Part shown: positions 27,232 through 35,434 of the stretch, in pieces
How positions within the stretch are numbered: the stretch's first letter is position 1
Layout: every line of letters starts with the position of its first letter
NCBI GenBank assembly: GCA_001464035.1
Contig: LNEC01000012.1
Location: 186,001-250,000, forward strand
Reading direction: 5' to 3'
DNA from: Bradyrhizobiaceae bacterium Ga0074131
Lineage (GTDB): Bacteria; Pseudomonadota; Alphaproteobacteria; Rhizobiales; Xanthobacteraceae
DNA: 64,000 bases
Program-made: the position numbers and the translations under genes
The notes under the pieces: model-generated
The model's input: the letters and a program-made list of their open reading frames with translations, nothing else
Database searches by the model: none
Told to the model about the DNA's origin: nothing

Positions 27232-27747
27232 ATGACCGGAGTACGGATGACAGCCAACCCGTCGCTATGGCGCCGCGCGACGGCGGCCTATGCCAAACTG
27301 CTGAGAATGCTGCTGGCGGCCTGCGTCGGCATCCTGGTCATTCCGGTCACGCTGCAGATTGTTTCGCGCTACACCCCCTTTATTCCCTCCTACATCTGGA
27401 CCGAGGAGATGGCGCGCTTCCTGTTCATATGGACGATCATGATCGGGGCGATGGTCGGCGTCAAGGAAGCGCAGCATTTCGAAGTCGATGTATGGCCCGA
27501 TCTGTCGCGGCGATCGGAGGCCGCGGTGCGGATTCTGGCGCGCCTCGGCATCCTGGCGCTGGCGCTGGTATTCGTGTGGGCGGGTATCGAGTTCACGCGG
27601 TTTGCCTGGAGTCGGACGTCGGAACTAGCCGACCTGCCGCTTTGGGTGATTCACGTCGCATGGCCGGTGGCGGGCTTCACATGGATTGCGTTCGCGGGTG
27701 AACAGATTGTCGATGAAGCGCAAATCTTGTTCGGGGTCGCACGATGA
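27232..27747 (+). CDS. dctQ: TRAP transporter small permease subunit DctQ
   Basis: 171 residues with four membrane segments, starting with MLLAACVGILVIPVTLQIV, followed by a PSYIWTEEMARFLFIW motif that is characteristic of DctQ. The small permease partners the large permease in sodium-coupled uptake. ATG 27232 has GGGGAGG upstream and a downstream in-frame ATG five codons later is less well placed. The stop overlaps the DctM start as ATGA. Confidence 0.9.
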   Translation: MTGVRMTANPSLWRRATAAYAKLLRMLLAACVGILVIPVTLQIVSRYTPFIPSYIWTEEMARFLFIWTIMIGAMVGVKEAQHFEVDVWPDLSRRSEAAVRILARLGILALALVFVWAGIEFTRFAWSRTSELADLPLWVIHVAWPVAGFTWIAFAGEQIVDEAQILFGVAR

Positions 27748-29063
27748 GCGGCAGCGTTCTTTCCGCCGGGCAAGCCGCTCTGGTGCTGTTTGGCACGTTT
27801 GTGGGGCTGCTGGTCCTGCGCGTGCCGGTCGCATTCGCGCTTGGGCTCGCATGCCTGCCGATCCTGCTGATCGAGCCGCGGCTTTCGATGATGATGCTCG
27901 CGCAGGAAACTTTCAACGCCTACAATTCCTTCATCCTGTTGTCGGTGCCGTTTTTTCTGCTGACGGCGAACCTGATGAGCATCGGCGGCATCACCAATCG
28001 GTTGGTGGCGCTTTCCCGCTCCATGGTCGGACATTGGCCGGGGTCGCTGGCGCAAATCAATGTCGTCTTGTCGGTATTCTTCGCCGGCATCTCCGGCTCA
28101 TCGACCGCGGATGCGGCGAGCCAGTCGAAGATCTTTATCGATGCCCAGACCAAGGAGGGGTATGACCTCTCGTTCTCGATAGCCATTACCGCTGTGTCGG
28201 CTGTGCTTGCAGTTATCATCCCGCCGTCGATCCTGATGATCGTGTGGGGCGGGTTGATTTCGACATCGATCGCAGCGATGTACCTGGCCGGCATCATCCC
28301 CGGATTGCTGATCGCTGGTTCGCAGATGGCGACTGTGCATATCTATGCGGTCCGCCGCGGTTACCCGACCTATCCGAAGTCGACCTGGGTGGAGATGCGC
28401 TGCTCGATCTGGCGTTCGATTCCGGCGCTGATAACACCCTTCATCATCGTCGGCGGCATCCTGCTCGGCTGGTTCACGGCAACGGAGTCCGCCTGCGTCG
28501 CGGTGCTTTATTCGGTGGCGCTGTCGACCTTTTTTTACAGGGAAACCGGCGCGAAGGAGCTTTACAAGGCGTTGCTCGACACCGGGCGGCTGGCGGGGGT
28601 CGCGCTGTTCTGTATCGGCACCGCGAGCGCGTTCGGCTGGCTGCTGGCCTACTACAAGATTCCGCACGCGCTGCTCGCCAACGTTTCGACCTGGGGCATG
28701 GGTCCGATCGCGACGGGCTTCTTCATCTCGTTCTGTTTTCTGGTCGTCGGTTGTTTTCTCGACGCCATTCCTGCGATTGTGATTGTCGGTACCGTGCTTG
28801 AGCCGCTGGCAAGGGCGGTCGATCTGCACCCCGTGCAATTCGCGATCATCTCGATCGTTTCGCTCGCCTTCGGACTGGTCACGCCGCCATACGGTCTGTG
28901 TCTGATGATTGCGTGCTCGATCGCGGGCGTGAGGCTGCGCTATGCGCTGAAGGACACGGTCATCATGCTGGTGCCGATGCTGCTGGTGCTGGCGGCGCTG
29001 ATCATCTGGCCGGACGTGTCGCTGTTTCTGCCGCGCCTGATCGTTCCGGACATGCTGAAATAG
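27744..29063 (+). CDS. dctM: TRAP transporter large permease subunit DctM
   Basis: 439 residues, about twelve hydrophobic segments. VPFFLLTANLMSIGG, a SGSSTADAASQSKIF loop and IPPSILMIVWGG near the middle are the usual DctM landmarks. It forms the transport channel of the TRAP system with DctQ and receives ligand from DctP. Its ATG overlaps the DctQ stop by 4 bases. The CaiB/BaiF gene follows 150 bases later, suggesting that the imported acid is activated to a CoA thioester. Confidence 0.92.
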   Translation: MSGSVLSAGQAALVLFGTFVGLLVLRVPVAFALGLACLPILLIEPRLSMMMLAQETFNAYNSFILLSVPFFLLTANLMSIGGITNRLVALSRSMVGHWPGSLAQINVVLSVFFAGISGSSTADAASQSKIFIDAQTKEGYDLSFSIAITAVSAVLAVIIPPSILMIVWGGLISTSIAAMYLAGIIPGLLIAGSQMATVHIYAVRRGYPTYPKSTWVEMRCSIWRSIPALITPFIIVGGILLGWFTATESACVAVLYSVALSTFFYRETGAKELYKALLDTGRLAGVALFCIGTASAFGWLLAYYKIPHALLANVSTWGMGPIATGFFISFCFLVVGCFLDAIPAIVIVGTVLEPLARAVDLHPVQFAIISIVSLAFGLVTPPYGLCLMIACSIAGVRLRYALKDTVIMLVPMLLVLAALIIWPDVSLFLPRLIVPDMLK

Positions 29064-29143
29064 CGGCTCGTCGGGCCGGATGGGCTGGCCTTGATACTTG
29101 GGCTTGCGTCGAACATACCGCAGCGGGGCTTCCATGCGCCAGG

Positions 29144-29160
29144 ATTGATTGTGCATCAAT
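29144..29160. promoter_or_regulatory. Perfect inverted repeat ATTGAT-N5-ATCAAT
   Basis: ATTGAT at 29144-29149 and ATCAAT at 29155-29160 form a perfect palindrome with a 5-base spacer, 53 bases before the CaiB/BaiF start. The core is one base too long for the FNR/FixK spacing TTGA-N6-TCAA. A different dimeric regulator is possible. No regulator gene is adjacent. Confidence 0.35.
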
Positions 29161-29212
29161 GCGGGCTCGGGCTATCAATCGCCGACCCTTCGAAATCATC
29201 AGGACAGCCCGA

Positions 29213-30472
29213 ATGACCACCAGACCGCAATTACCGAATCGCACGCCGCGTGCGAAGAACGTACCGACCGCGCTTGACGGGTTGCTGGTGGTGGACTTTA
29301 CCCGCGTCGTCGCCGGGCCGGTCTGCACGCAAACACTCGCCGATTTCGGCGCCGAGGTCATCAAGATCGAGAATCCGGATGGTGGCGACGATACACGCAG
29401 CTACGAGCACGCCGATCTCGCCGGGGAAAGTGCCGCCTTCATCAGCTTGAACCGGAACAAGCGCGGCATCGTTCTCGACTTCGCCAACCCGGCGGCCCGC
29501 GAGGTCGCGCGCGAATTGATCGCACGGGCGGATGTGGTGGTGGAAAACTTCTCCGCTGGCGTGATGAAGAAGTATGGCCTCGACTATGCGTCGGTGGCGC
29601 CGGCCAATCCGCGGCTGGTCTATTGCTCGATTTCGGCCTACGGCCGCCAGGGACCGTTTGCATCGCGTCCCGGCTTTGATCCGATCACGCAGGCCGAAAG
29701 CGGTTTCATGTCGCTGAACGGCTTTCCGGACGGGCCGCCGGTACGAACCGGACCGCCCGCGATCGATATGGTGACGGGCATGTCGGCCTGCAACGCCATC
29801 CTGCTGGCGCTGTTGGCCCGCGATCGGCTCGGCCGCGGCCAACTGGTCGAGGTAGCGCTGTTCGACGTGGCGTTGGGAATGACGGGATTTTACGGCATGG
29901 CCCATTTGATGACCGGCGAGAATTTCAGCCGTCAGGGCAATTCGCCGAACGGGTCTCCCTCGGTCGGGCTCTATGATGCCGCCGACGCGCCGTTTTACAT
30001 CGCCTGCGCCAATGACCGGCTGTATCGACGCCTCGTCGTCGACGTGCTCGGCCGGCCCGATCTCGCCAGCGGTGAGTTCGCCGACCGGCGTTCGCGAACG
30101 GCCAACAGGGAGAAGTTGCGCAGGATATTCGACGGAATTTTCGCCGGCGACAGCCGAGAAAGCTGGGTGACGAAGATGAAGTCGGCCAACATTCCGGTCG
30201 GCTATCTTCGCACGGTCGAACAGGCCTTCAACTCGCCGGAAGTGCGCATCCGCCATCGCGTCAGCCAGATCCCGCATCGGGCCGCAGGTGCCGTTCCCCA
30301 TATCGAACAGCCGATCAGCCTCGGCCTGACGCCGGTCGCCGATCCGTTGGCGGCACCGATGCTGGGTGAACACACCCGGGAAGTCCTGCGCAAGACGCTC
30401 GGCTATGATGATGCCCGCATCGCGGCACTTGCCGATGCGGGAGCTTTTGGGGCGGTGCAAAACGTCGACTGA
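29213..30472 (+). CDS. CaiB/BaiF family acyl-CoA transferase
   Basis: 419 residues of the class III CoA-transferase family. The N-terminal segment VVDFTRVVAGPVCTQTLADFGAEVIKIE is diagnostic and contains the conserved fold turn. The active-site aspartate region falls near PPAIDMVTGMSA. It transfers CoA between acids, activating a substrate without ATP. Frame is open far upstream, but the family start matches the ATG at 29213. It follows the TRAP genes and is probably linked to their ligand. Confidence 0.88.
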   Translation: MTTRPQLPNRTPRAKNVPTALDGLLVVDFTRVVAGPVCTQTLADFGAEVIKIENPDGGDDTRSYEHADLAGESAAFISLNRNKRGIVLDFANPAAREVARELIARADVVVENFSAGVMKKYGLDYASVAPANPRLVYCSISAYGRQGPFASRPGFDPITQAESGFMSLNGFPDGPPVRTGPPAIDMVTGMSACNAILLALLARDRLGRGQLVEVALFDVALGMTGFYGMAHLMTGENFSRQGNSPNGSPSVGLYDAADAPFYIACANDRLYRRLVVDVLGRPDLASGEFADRRSRTANREKLRRIFDGIFAGDSRESWVTKMKSANIPVGYLRTVEQAFNSPEVRIRHRVSQIPHRAAGAVPHIEQPISLGLTPVADPLAAPMLGEHTREVLRKTLGYDDARIAALADAGAFGAVQNVD

Positions 30473-30757
30473 CCGTCATTTGACATGCGCAGCCCCGCCG
30501 GATGCGGGAAATCTGGCACGGTTTGGCTTTCGGAGGCGTTTTTCGATCGTCAGGTTCGGCTTGCCGCGCGGGTTGTTCCTTGGCATACTTTCAACTTCGC
30601 GGGTTCGGCCGGTGAATCTCCAGGCGCGCCATTCGAAGTATCGATGTCGCCATAGTCAAGCCGAGACGCTCAGCTTCCTGCGCTGCCGTCGACGTTTCCG
30701 GCCAAGCCCTCCCGTTTGCCTGGATATGTCATTCCTGTTCCTCATCGAAGGTGCGAG
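30473..30757. other. Intergenic stretch without recognisable gene
   Basis: 285 bases after the CoA-transferase. No reliable coding frame, strong hairpin terminator or operator was seen. It should contain the promoter of the small gene that follows. Confidence 0.45.
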
Positions 30758-30943
30758 ATGAAAGATCCCACATTTGTCGCAGAACTGCAGAAGAAACTCG
30801 GAACTCCATCGAACGAAACTGTCGAAAGCCTGCAACTGTTGAAGGCCTTCCTTAAATTAGCCCCCGGGCAGCGCTTTGAAATCATTGAGATGGTCGAGCG
30901 GCTGGCCGCCGAGCCCGTCGGCAGCGATCCCTCATTTTCCTAG
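30758..30943 (+). CDS. Small hypothetical protein
   Basis: 61 residues, helical and charged (FVAELQKKLG, LKAFLKLAPGQRFEIIEMVERLA). AAGG lies 9 bases upstream of the chosen ATG. No family is recognised. Composition resembles small soluble proteins of rhizobia with a helix-loop-helix shape. No partner gene is suggested by context. Confidence 0.5.
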   Translation: MKDPTFVAELQKKLGTPSNETVESLQLLKAFLKLAPGQRFEIIEMVERLAAEPVGSDPSFS

Positions 30944-31108
30944 AAAGTTCCGTTTCCCGCCAGGAGCTGCTCGCGCGACGGTTGCCGGAGGCATTGCTGG
31001 CGGGCGCATCGCGATTCGACGGTATATACCGACGGGCAGCAGGATGATGTCGCAAACGGTTGCCGATCTGCTAGTCGCCATCACGCCGGGTGCAAAATGT
31101 CGGCCGCC

Positions 31109-31309
31109 CTATCTTCTCATCTTTGAATAGACCAGCGACTGATCGTCAAATTCCTCGATCGGGAGCTTGTTGACGTCGGTTGTTGCGCGCAACTGGTGCG
31201 CAGACGTGCCCGCGGATCGCCTGGCTAAGGGAGATTGCGATTGCAGCATACTGGTCGCGGCAGCAAGCAGCGTGATCACCGTGATGGCAGCAATCATCAG
31301 GCGCTTCAT
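31109..31309 (-). CDS. Small exported hypothetical protein
   Basis: 66 residues. MKRLMIAAITVITLLAAATSM is a signal peptide or membrane anchor. The mature part ends with NKLPIEEFDDQSLVYS. GGAGG lies 6 bases before the ATG at 31309, a very strong ribosome site. The acidic FDD motif recurs in small rhizobial proteins as I recall; function unknown. It is divergent from the alpha-hydroxy-acid oxidase with about 230 bases between. Confidence 0.7.
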   Translation of the reverse strand: MKRLMIAAITVITLLAAATSMLQSQSPLARRSAGTSAHQLRATTDVNKLPIEEFDDQSLVYSKMRR

Positions 31310-31536
31310 GGGAAACCTCCGTGCGGTTCTCCACCCCAGAAAGCTTCGCCATTTGGCTAGCCCGAAAAGCAGAGCAGCCATGTGAACAGGGCCACACCTC
31401 ACCGTTATGTGTTCTCATCCGACGCAAGCAGCTTAATGAGAGGAGCGCTGCGCGCGTTCGGGCACAACCGAGCGGGGAGGCAGCTTTCCCAATCGGTCGG
31501 CATCGGCTATTGTTGCTGAACGGGGAGCGAAACACC

Positions 31537-32667
31537 ATGAATGACGGGACGCCGATTGAGCCCATCGTTGCCGAACTCGGCGCGAGCGGCGAAGAGTTCC
31601 AGAACCTTCACGAGTTCGTCCGCAGAGCGCGGGCAAACCTCAATCAGAATGCCTGGGACTACATTGTCGGGGCAGCCGAAACCGAGACGACCATGCGGCG
31701 TAACCGTATGGCGCTCGACGAAATTGCCTTCCGTCCGCGCGTGCTGCGCAATGTCACCAAAGTTGACGGGTCGGTCGAGGTGTTTGGCCGAAGGTTACGA
31801 TTGCCGGTCATGCTGGCGCCGGTCGGCGCGCTCGAGATGTTCGATCCCGGCGCCGGCGCGGCCGTCGCGCGTGGAGCGGGTACGTTCGGCGCCGCGCATA
31901 TGCAGAGTTCAGTGTCCGAGCCCGGCCTGGAAGGGGTCGCCGCGGCCGCGCCCGGAGCCTTGCGCATGTTTCAGCTCTACGTTCGCGGCGGCGATGCGTT
32001 CGTCGAAGATTGCGTCGGCCGCGCGATCGCAGGCGGGTATGCCGCGTTCTGCCTGACTGTCGATACCGCGCATTACAGCCGGCGCGAACGCGATATCGCC
32101 AAGCGTTACGTCCGCGCCAGCCGGGTTCGCGCCACCGGGGGCGACTTCCAGAAGGGACTGGAGTGGCGCACCGTGAAACTGATCAAGGACAAATTCAAGA
32201 TTCCGCTGGTGATCAAGGGGATCGCGACCGCCGAAGACGCAGTCATCGCGCTCGATCACGGAGTAGAGTGGATCTATGTGTCGAACCACGGCGGGCGTCA
32301 GCTCGACCATGGCCGCGGCGCCATGCAGGTGCTGCCCGAGATCGTTGCTGCGGTTGCCGGCCGGGCCAGGATCATCGTCGACGGTTCGTTCTGCCGCGGC
32401 ACCGACATAGTCAAGGCGATCGCGATGGGTGCCGATCTGGTCGGTATCGGCCGCCTGCAATGCTGGGCGCTTGCCGCGGCCGGCGAGGCCGGAGTCGTGC
32501 GCATGCTGGAATTGCTCGAGGATGAGGTGATGCGATGCCTCGGGCTCCTGGGGGTGACGAGTTTCGCCGAACTCGACAAGTCGTATCTGCACCCGGCGAC
32601 GCCGACCAATCTGCCCCATGTGTTAAGCGCGTTCCCGCTGCTGGATATCGAGCCTTATCGTTATTGA
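31537..32667 (+). CDS. FMN-dependent alpha-hydroxy-acid oxidase/dehydrogenase
   Basis: 376 residues of the FMN-dependent alpha-hydroxy-acid family. LRLPVMLAPVG, FQLYV and the active-site SNHGGRQLDHG (His251) are clear, as is DGSFCRGTDIVKAIAMGA for FMN phosphate. Members oxidise lactate, glycolate, mandelate or longer hydroxy acids. ATG 31537 has GGGGAG upstream. Next to a TRAP/CaiB locus, it may serve the same acid substrate. Whether it is an oxidase or a dehydrogenase cannot be fixed from sequence. Confidence 0.9.
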   Translation: MNDGTPIEPIVAELGASGEEFQNLHEFVRRARANLNQNAWDYIVGAAETETTMRRNRMALDEIAFRPRVLRNVTKVDGSVEVFGRRLRLPVMLAPVGALEMFDPGAGAAVARGAGTFGAAHMQSSVSEPGLEGVAAAAPGALRMFQLYVRGGDAFVEDCVGRAIAGGYAAFCLTVDTAHYSRRERDIAKRYVRASRVRATGGDFQKGLEWRTVKLIKDKFKIPLVIKGIATAEDAVIALDHGVEWIYVSNHGGRQLDHGRGAMQVLPEIVAAVAGRARIIVDGSFCRGTDIVKAIAMGADLVGIGRLQCWALAAAGEAGVVRMLELLEDEVMRCLGLLGVTSFAELDKSYLHPATPTNLPHVLSAFPLLDIEPYRY

Positions 32668-32779
32668 CGGCGAGAGCAGTTCTCGCCAGCCATTTCTTTG
32701 CGGGTCATCGATGGAACCCGGCGGCATCGAACTGCGTTGACCGGCGCGAAGTTTCTTCTTCCGGAAAGGTCTGATCGCG

Positions 32780-32977
32780 ATGCCCAGGGAAAATGATATG
32801 GAAGGTGTGCGCGATCAGGGCGGCAAGCATGGCAGCCAAAAAGGCATGCCCAAGTCGCAGCTACCACCAGCCGGCCCTAAGGATCAGGGCATCGTGCGCG
32901 ACGAGCTTGGACAGGAGCAGCCGCGGGACAAGGAGCGCGCGCAGCAAGCCAGCCAAACAAATTCGGTGCGGCGATAA
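32780..32977 (+). CDS. Small hydrophilic hypothetical protein
   Basis: 65 residues, rich in Gln, Lys, Gly and Asp and without hydrophobic core. GGAAAGG lies 12 bases before the ATG. Such composition fits intrinsically disordered stress-type proteins, although chance ORFs of this kind occur in GC-rich DNA. Rated weak. It sits alone between the oxidase and the next small gene. Confidence 0.4.
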   Translation: MPRENDMEGVRDQGGKHGSQKGMPKSQLPPAGPKDQGIVRDELGQEQPRDKERAQQASQTNSVRR

Positions 32978-33061
32978 AGTGCCATGTACGAGGCATTGCA
33001 GCGGCGCGCGACATGGCGGCTCGGGAGCTTGATCTCCCGGCTCAAAGCCGGTGCTTCCGGT

Positions 33062-33259
33062 TCATTCGAGCGCGGCCAGTCCCGCCGGCGTCACAACGGG
33101 AGCATCATCCCTCATCTCGACTAACCCCAGCTCGATCAGCGTGTGCATATCTTCATCCTTGACCGGCAACAGTTTGAACCGACCGCCAAGGATGTCGCGA
33201 AGAGACCAGCGAAGGGCAATGGCTCTGTCCAGATCAAGATTTGAAAGAGATCTTTCCAT
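33062..33259 (-). CDS. Small hypothetical protein, antisense-flanked
   Basis: 65 residues: MERSLSNLDLDRAIALRWSL then DEDMHTLIELGLVEMRDDA and a TPAGLAALE end, a plausible compact winged-helix-like sequence. The open frame runs further upstream against the phasin gene, but that part looks like shadow sequence. The start could be the ATG three bases earlier (33262). The ribosome site is weak. No function assigned. Confidence 0.5.
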   Translation of the reverse strand: MERSLSNLDLDRAIALRWSLRDILGGRFKLLPVKDEDMHTLIELGLVEMRDDAPVVTPAGLAALE

Positions 33260-33524
33260 CATGGTGTGAGAATGTATGACCCGCCGATCGGTTCCGCAGA
33301 AGGGGCGAGGCATCGGTTCTCGAAAACTGCTGCCCTGGAGCAACGGGTATCCGCGTTGATCCCCCAGGCGGTTCCACGATGTCATTGCGCGGTCGCGCGG
33401 CATGGTTGAGAGCTCGATCATGTGCTGGTCCGGCAAGGTCGACCCCCGCATGTCCCGGGCAAACTCTGCAAAGACGCCGATGCAGAAGTGTGATAATTTT
33501 GATCCCCAAACGGAGGATGGCGGA

Positions 33525-33878
33525 ATGATTGAACCGAAATTGGAAGTCCCGGCCGAACTGCGCGAGCTCGCCGAAAAAACCATCGACCAGGCGGAAAAAG
33601 CCTTCGGGATGTTCTTCGATGCCGCGGGCAAATCAATGGCGTCCGTTCCAAGTCCGGGAACGGAGATGTCCAGGCAGGCACTATCGTTCACCGAACAGAA
33701 CATGAAGGCTGCGTTCGATCATGCGCGAAAACTGGTTCACGCCACGGATCTCCAGGAGGCGATGCGAATTCAATCGGAATTCCTGAGGAGCCAGTTCACC
33801 AATGCCGGCGAGCACATGAAACAGATCACCGGCGGGGTGATGTCGGCCGCCAATGATGCGTCGAAAGGCAAGCTCTGA
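33525..33878 (+). CDS. Phasin family protein
   Basis: 117 residues, nearly all amphipathic helix, with a central FDAAGKSMASVPSPGTEMSRQALSFTEQNMKAAF region typical of phasins. Such proteins coat polyhydroxyalkanoate granules. CGGAGG sits 8 bases before the ATG at 33525; longer open frame upstream lacks a site. A second phasin and a PHA synthase lie at 51.7-54.0 kb. Confidence 0.85.
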   Translation: MIEPKLEVPAELRELAEKTIDQAEKAFGMFFDAAGKSMASVPSPGTEMSRQALSFTEQNMKAAFDHARKLVHATDLQEAMRIQSEFLRSQFTNAGEHMKQITGGVMSAANDASKGKL

Positions 33879-34144
33879 TCGCTGCGGCAGCAGCGCATCG
33901 CAAACATCGCGACGATCGAGCAGTTGCTTCAACTCGCCAAGGACATGGCACTGAGGCTCTGAACTGCGCCGAATGAACGGCAAGCAGTTCATCAACAGCA
34001 AGGTACGAACCTTCCGGTTCCCGATGTCGAATATCCGTTCACGGACCAGAGGCTGATCGTCGCCAAGGGCGTTTGCGTCGTTTGTCCGCGGCCGCTTGTG
34101 CGCTGCGGGAGAGCCTCACTCCCGGGAAACTCGAGTTGGGTGAT

Positions 34145-34465
34145 CTATTTTCGAAGTGCGCTGATATAGGCGGCGATGTCGGCCGCTTCGCTCCGGCTCA
34201 ACTGGAAATTCGGCATCTTCGGATGCGGTTCGATCAGGAAGGTCGCGACCTTCTCCGGGGTAAAATCCGGCTTCTGCGCGATCACAGCAAAGGGCGGAAC
34301 GTCGGCACTGGCCTGCTTCTGATCGCTATCAACCACGTGACAGGTCGCACACCAGCGCTTGGCAAGCGTGGCGCCCCGATCGGCGTCTGCAGCGGCAGCT
34401 AAAGATCCGCTCAGTCCCGCTGTCGCGACAATCAGGATCCGAATTACCGCGAGAACTGTTCGCAT
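34145..34465 (-). CDS. Small c-type cytochrome
   Basis: 106 residues. A signal peptide (MRTVLAVIRILIVATAGLSG...AAA) is followed by one haem-binding CATCH motif (Cys39, Cys42, His43). Met84 in HPKMPNF is the likely distal ligand. It should be a periplasmic class I monohaem electron carrier. AAGGAG sits 9 bases upstream of the ATG. It is a single gene; partners are unclear from neighbours. Confidence 0.9.
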   Translation of the reverse strand: MRTVLAVIRILIVATAGLSGSLAAAADADRGATLAKRWCATCHVVDSDQKQASADVPPFAVIAQKPDFTPEKVATFLIEPHPKMPNFQLSRSEAADIAAYISALRK

Positions 34466-35038
34466 CCGATGATCTCCTTCGACGTCAAAGGCCTACGCTA
34501 TCGCAAATTGATCGGGCGAGGCAACTTCTGCAAGGAGCTTTGATGCCCCAGTGCTGCGCATGCAATTCAAGCGGCGCAGGGGCAGTGGAAGCTGGTTCGG
34601 CTACGCCGGGGCCGGGCACCCGCACCAGTGATTCAAGCAAGGCAGATTCAGCCACAGGGATGCGCTGCGCTCCCGTTTGGCGGGCGCCCCACGAGTATCT
34701 GAACGATAACGATGATTAATGAATTCCCAGGCTCGACTTGGACGGCTGTCGTTCCGGTTAGGCCGACTGGATCACCCGTTTCGATGGTCACTTGCCGATG
34801 CTCACCGATGGAGGTGTGGCGCCATACTGGGCCAAGGAAAGATGAGGCCGCCACCTTTGGCTATCCGCGCGCGCGCTCGTTTTGAACAGCGGGTCAGAGA
34901 CCTTTGGCTATCCGCGACAGGCGCCGTGTTGAACGGCGGGTGACGGCCTCGATCCGAGAATTCGGCAGCACGAATTTTGTTCCGTTGCGGTGCCGCGTCG
35001 CGCCCCCAGATTCAGGCGCTCTCAGGAGCCTTGGCCGC
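34466..35038. other. 573-base intergenic region with a 47-bp tandem duplication
   Basis: No reliable gene is visible. Two imperfect copies of a 47-bp unit are found at about 34854-34900 and 34901-34947. CCTTTGGCTATCCGCG is shared at the start of each and TTGAAC(A/G)GCGGGT near their middle to end. The duplication looks recent because the shared segments are identical or nearly so. Confidence 0.55.
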
Positions 35039-35224
35039 TCATCGCACGCTCACAAAGGCCCCCCAGAGTGCTGCAAGAATGGCACCCGCCAGAACGTAAG
35101 AAGGACTGCGGCAAAATGTGCTGCCGTACCGGCACATCTCCACGCCAAGCGCGCCGATCTCCTGGTGGCCGGCGGCATAGAACAGGGCGGACATGATCGT
35201 CAGTACGGCAGCTAAGACATACAT
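35039..35224 (-). CDS. Small membrane protein
   Basis: 61 residues with two hydrophobic segments: VLAAVLTIMSALFYAAG and YVLAGAILAALWGAFV. Between them lies a polar stretch with two cysteines. GAGGGA is close upstream of the ATG. No family assigned. The neighbouring TpsB transporter is downstream on the same strand, with 210 bases between; linkage is unsupported. Confidence 0.6.
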   Translation of the reverse strand: MYVLAAVLTIMSALFYAAGHQEIGALGVEMCRYGSTFCRSPSYVLAGAILAALWGAFVSVR

Positions 35225-35434
35225 GGGTCCCTCGGAGTGGCATTTGCTTTAGCCGGTTAGGCGGAATCCTTCCAAGCCAAGCGCGCATATTTGTGACCTA
35301 AAGTTTACGCTGCGCTGAAGCCGAAGCGCGGAACTTTCGCACAATTTGCTTAAATCAAGCGATCAATCGTCCGGAACCGGTGACGAAAGAAAGGATGGTG
35401 CGAGTCGGGAACGGACGACGATGTCGCGGTCGAC

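Noticed and set aside
28898..29212. N-terminal extension of the CaiB/BaiF protein from 28898
   Set aside because: It overlaps DctM in another frame and reads as shadow sequence. The family begins at the ATG 29213.
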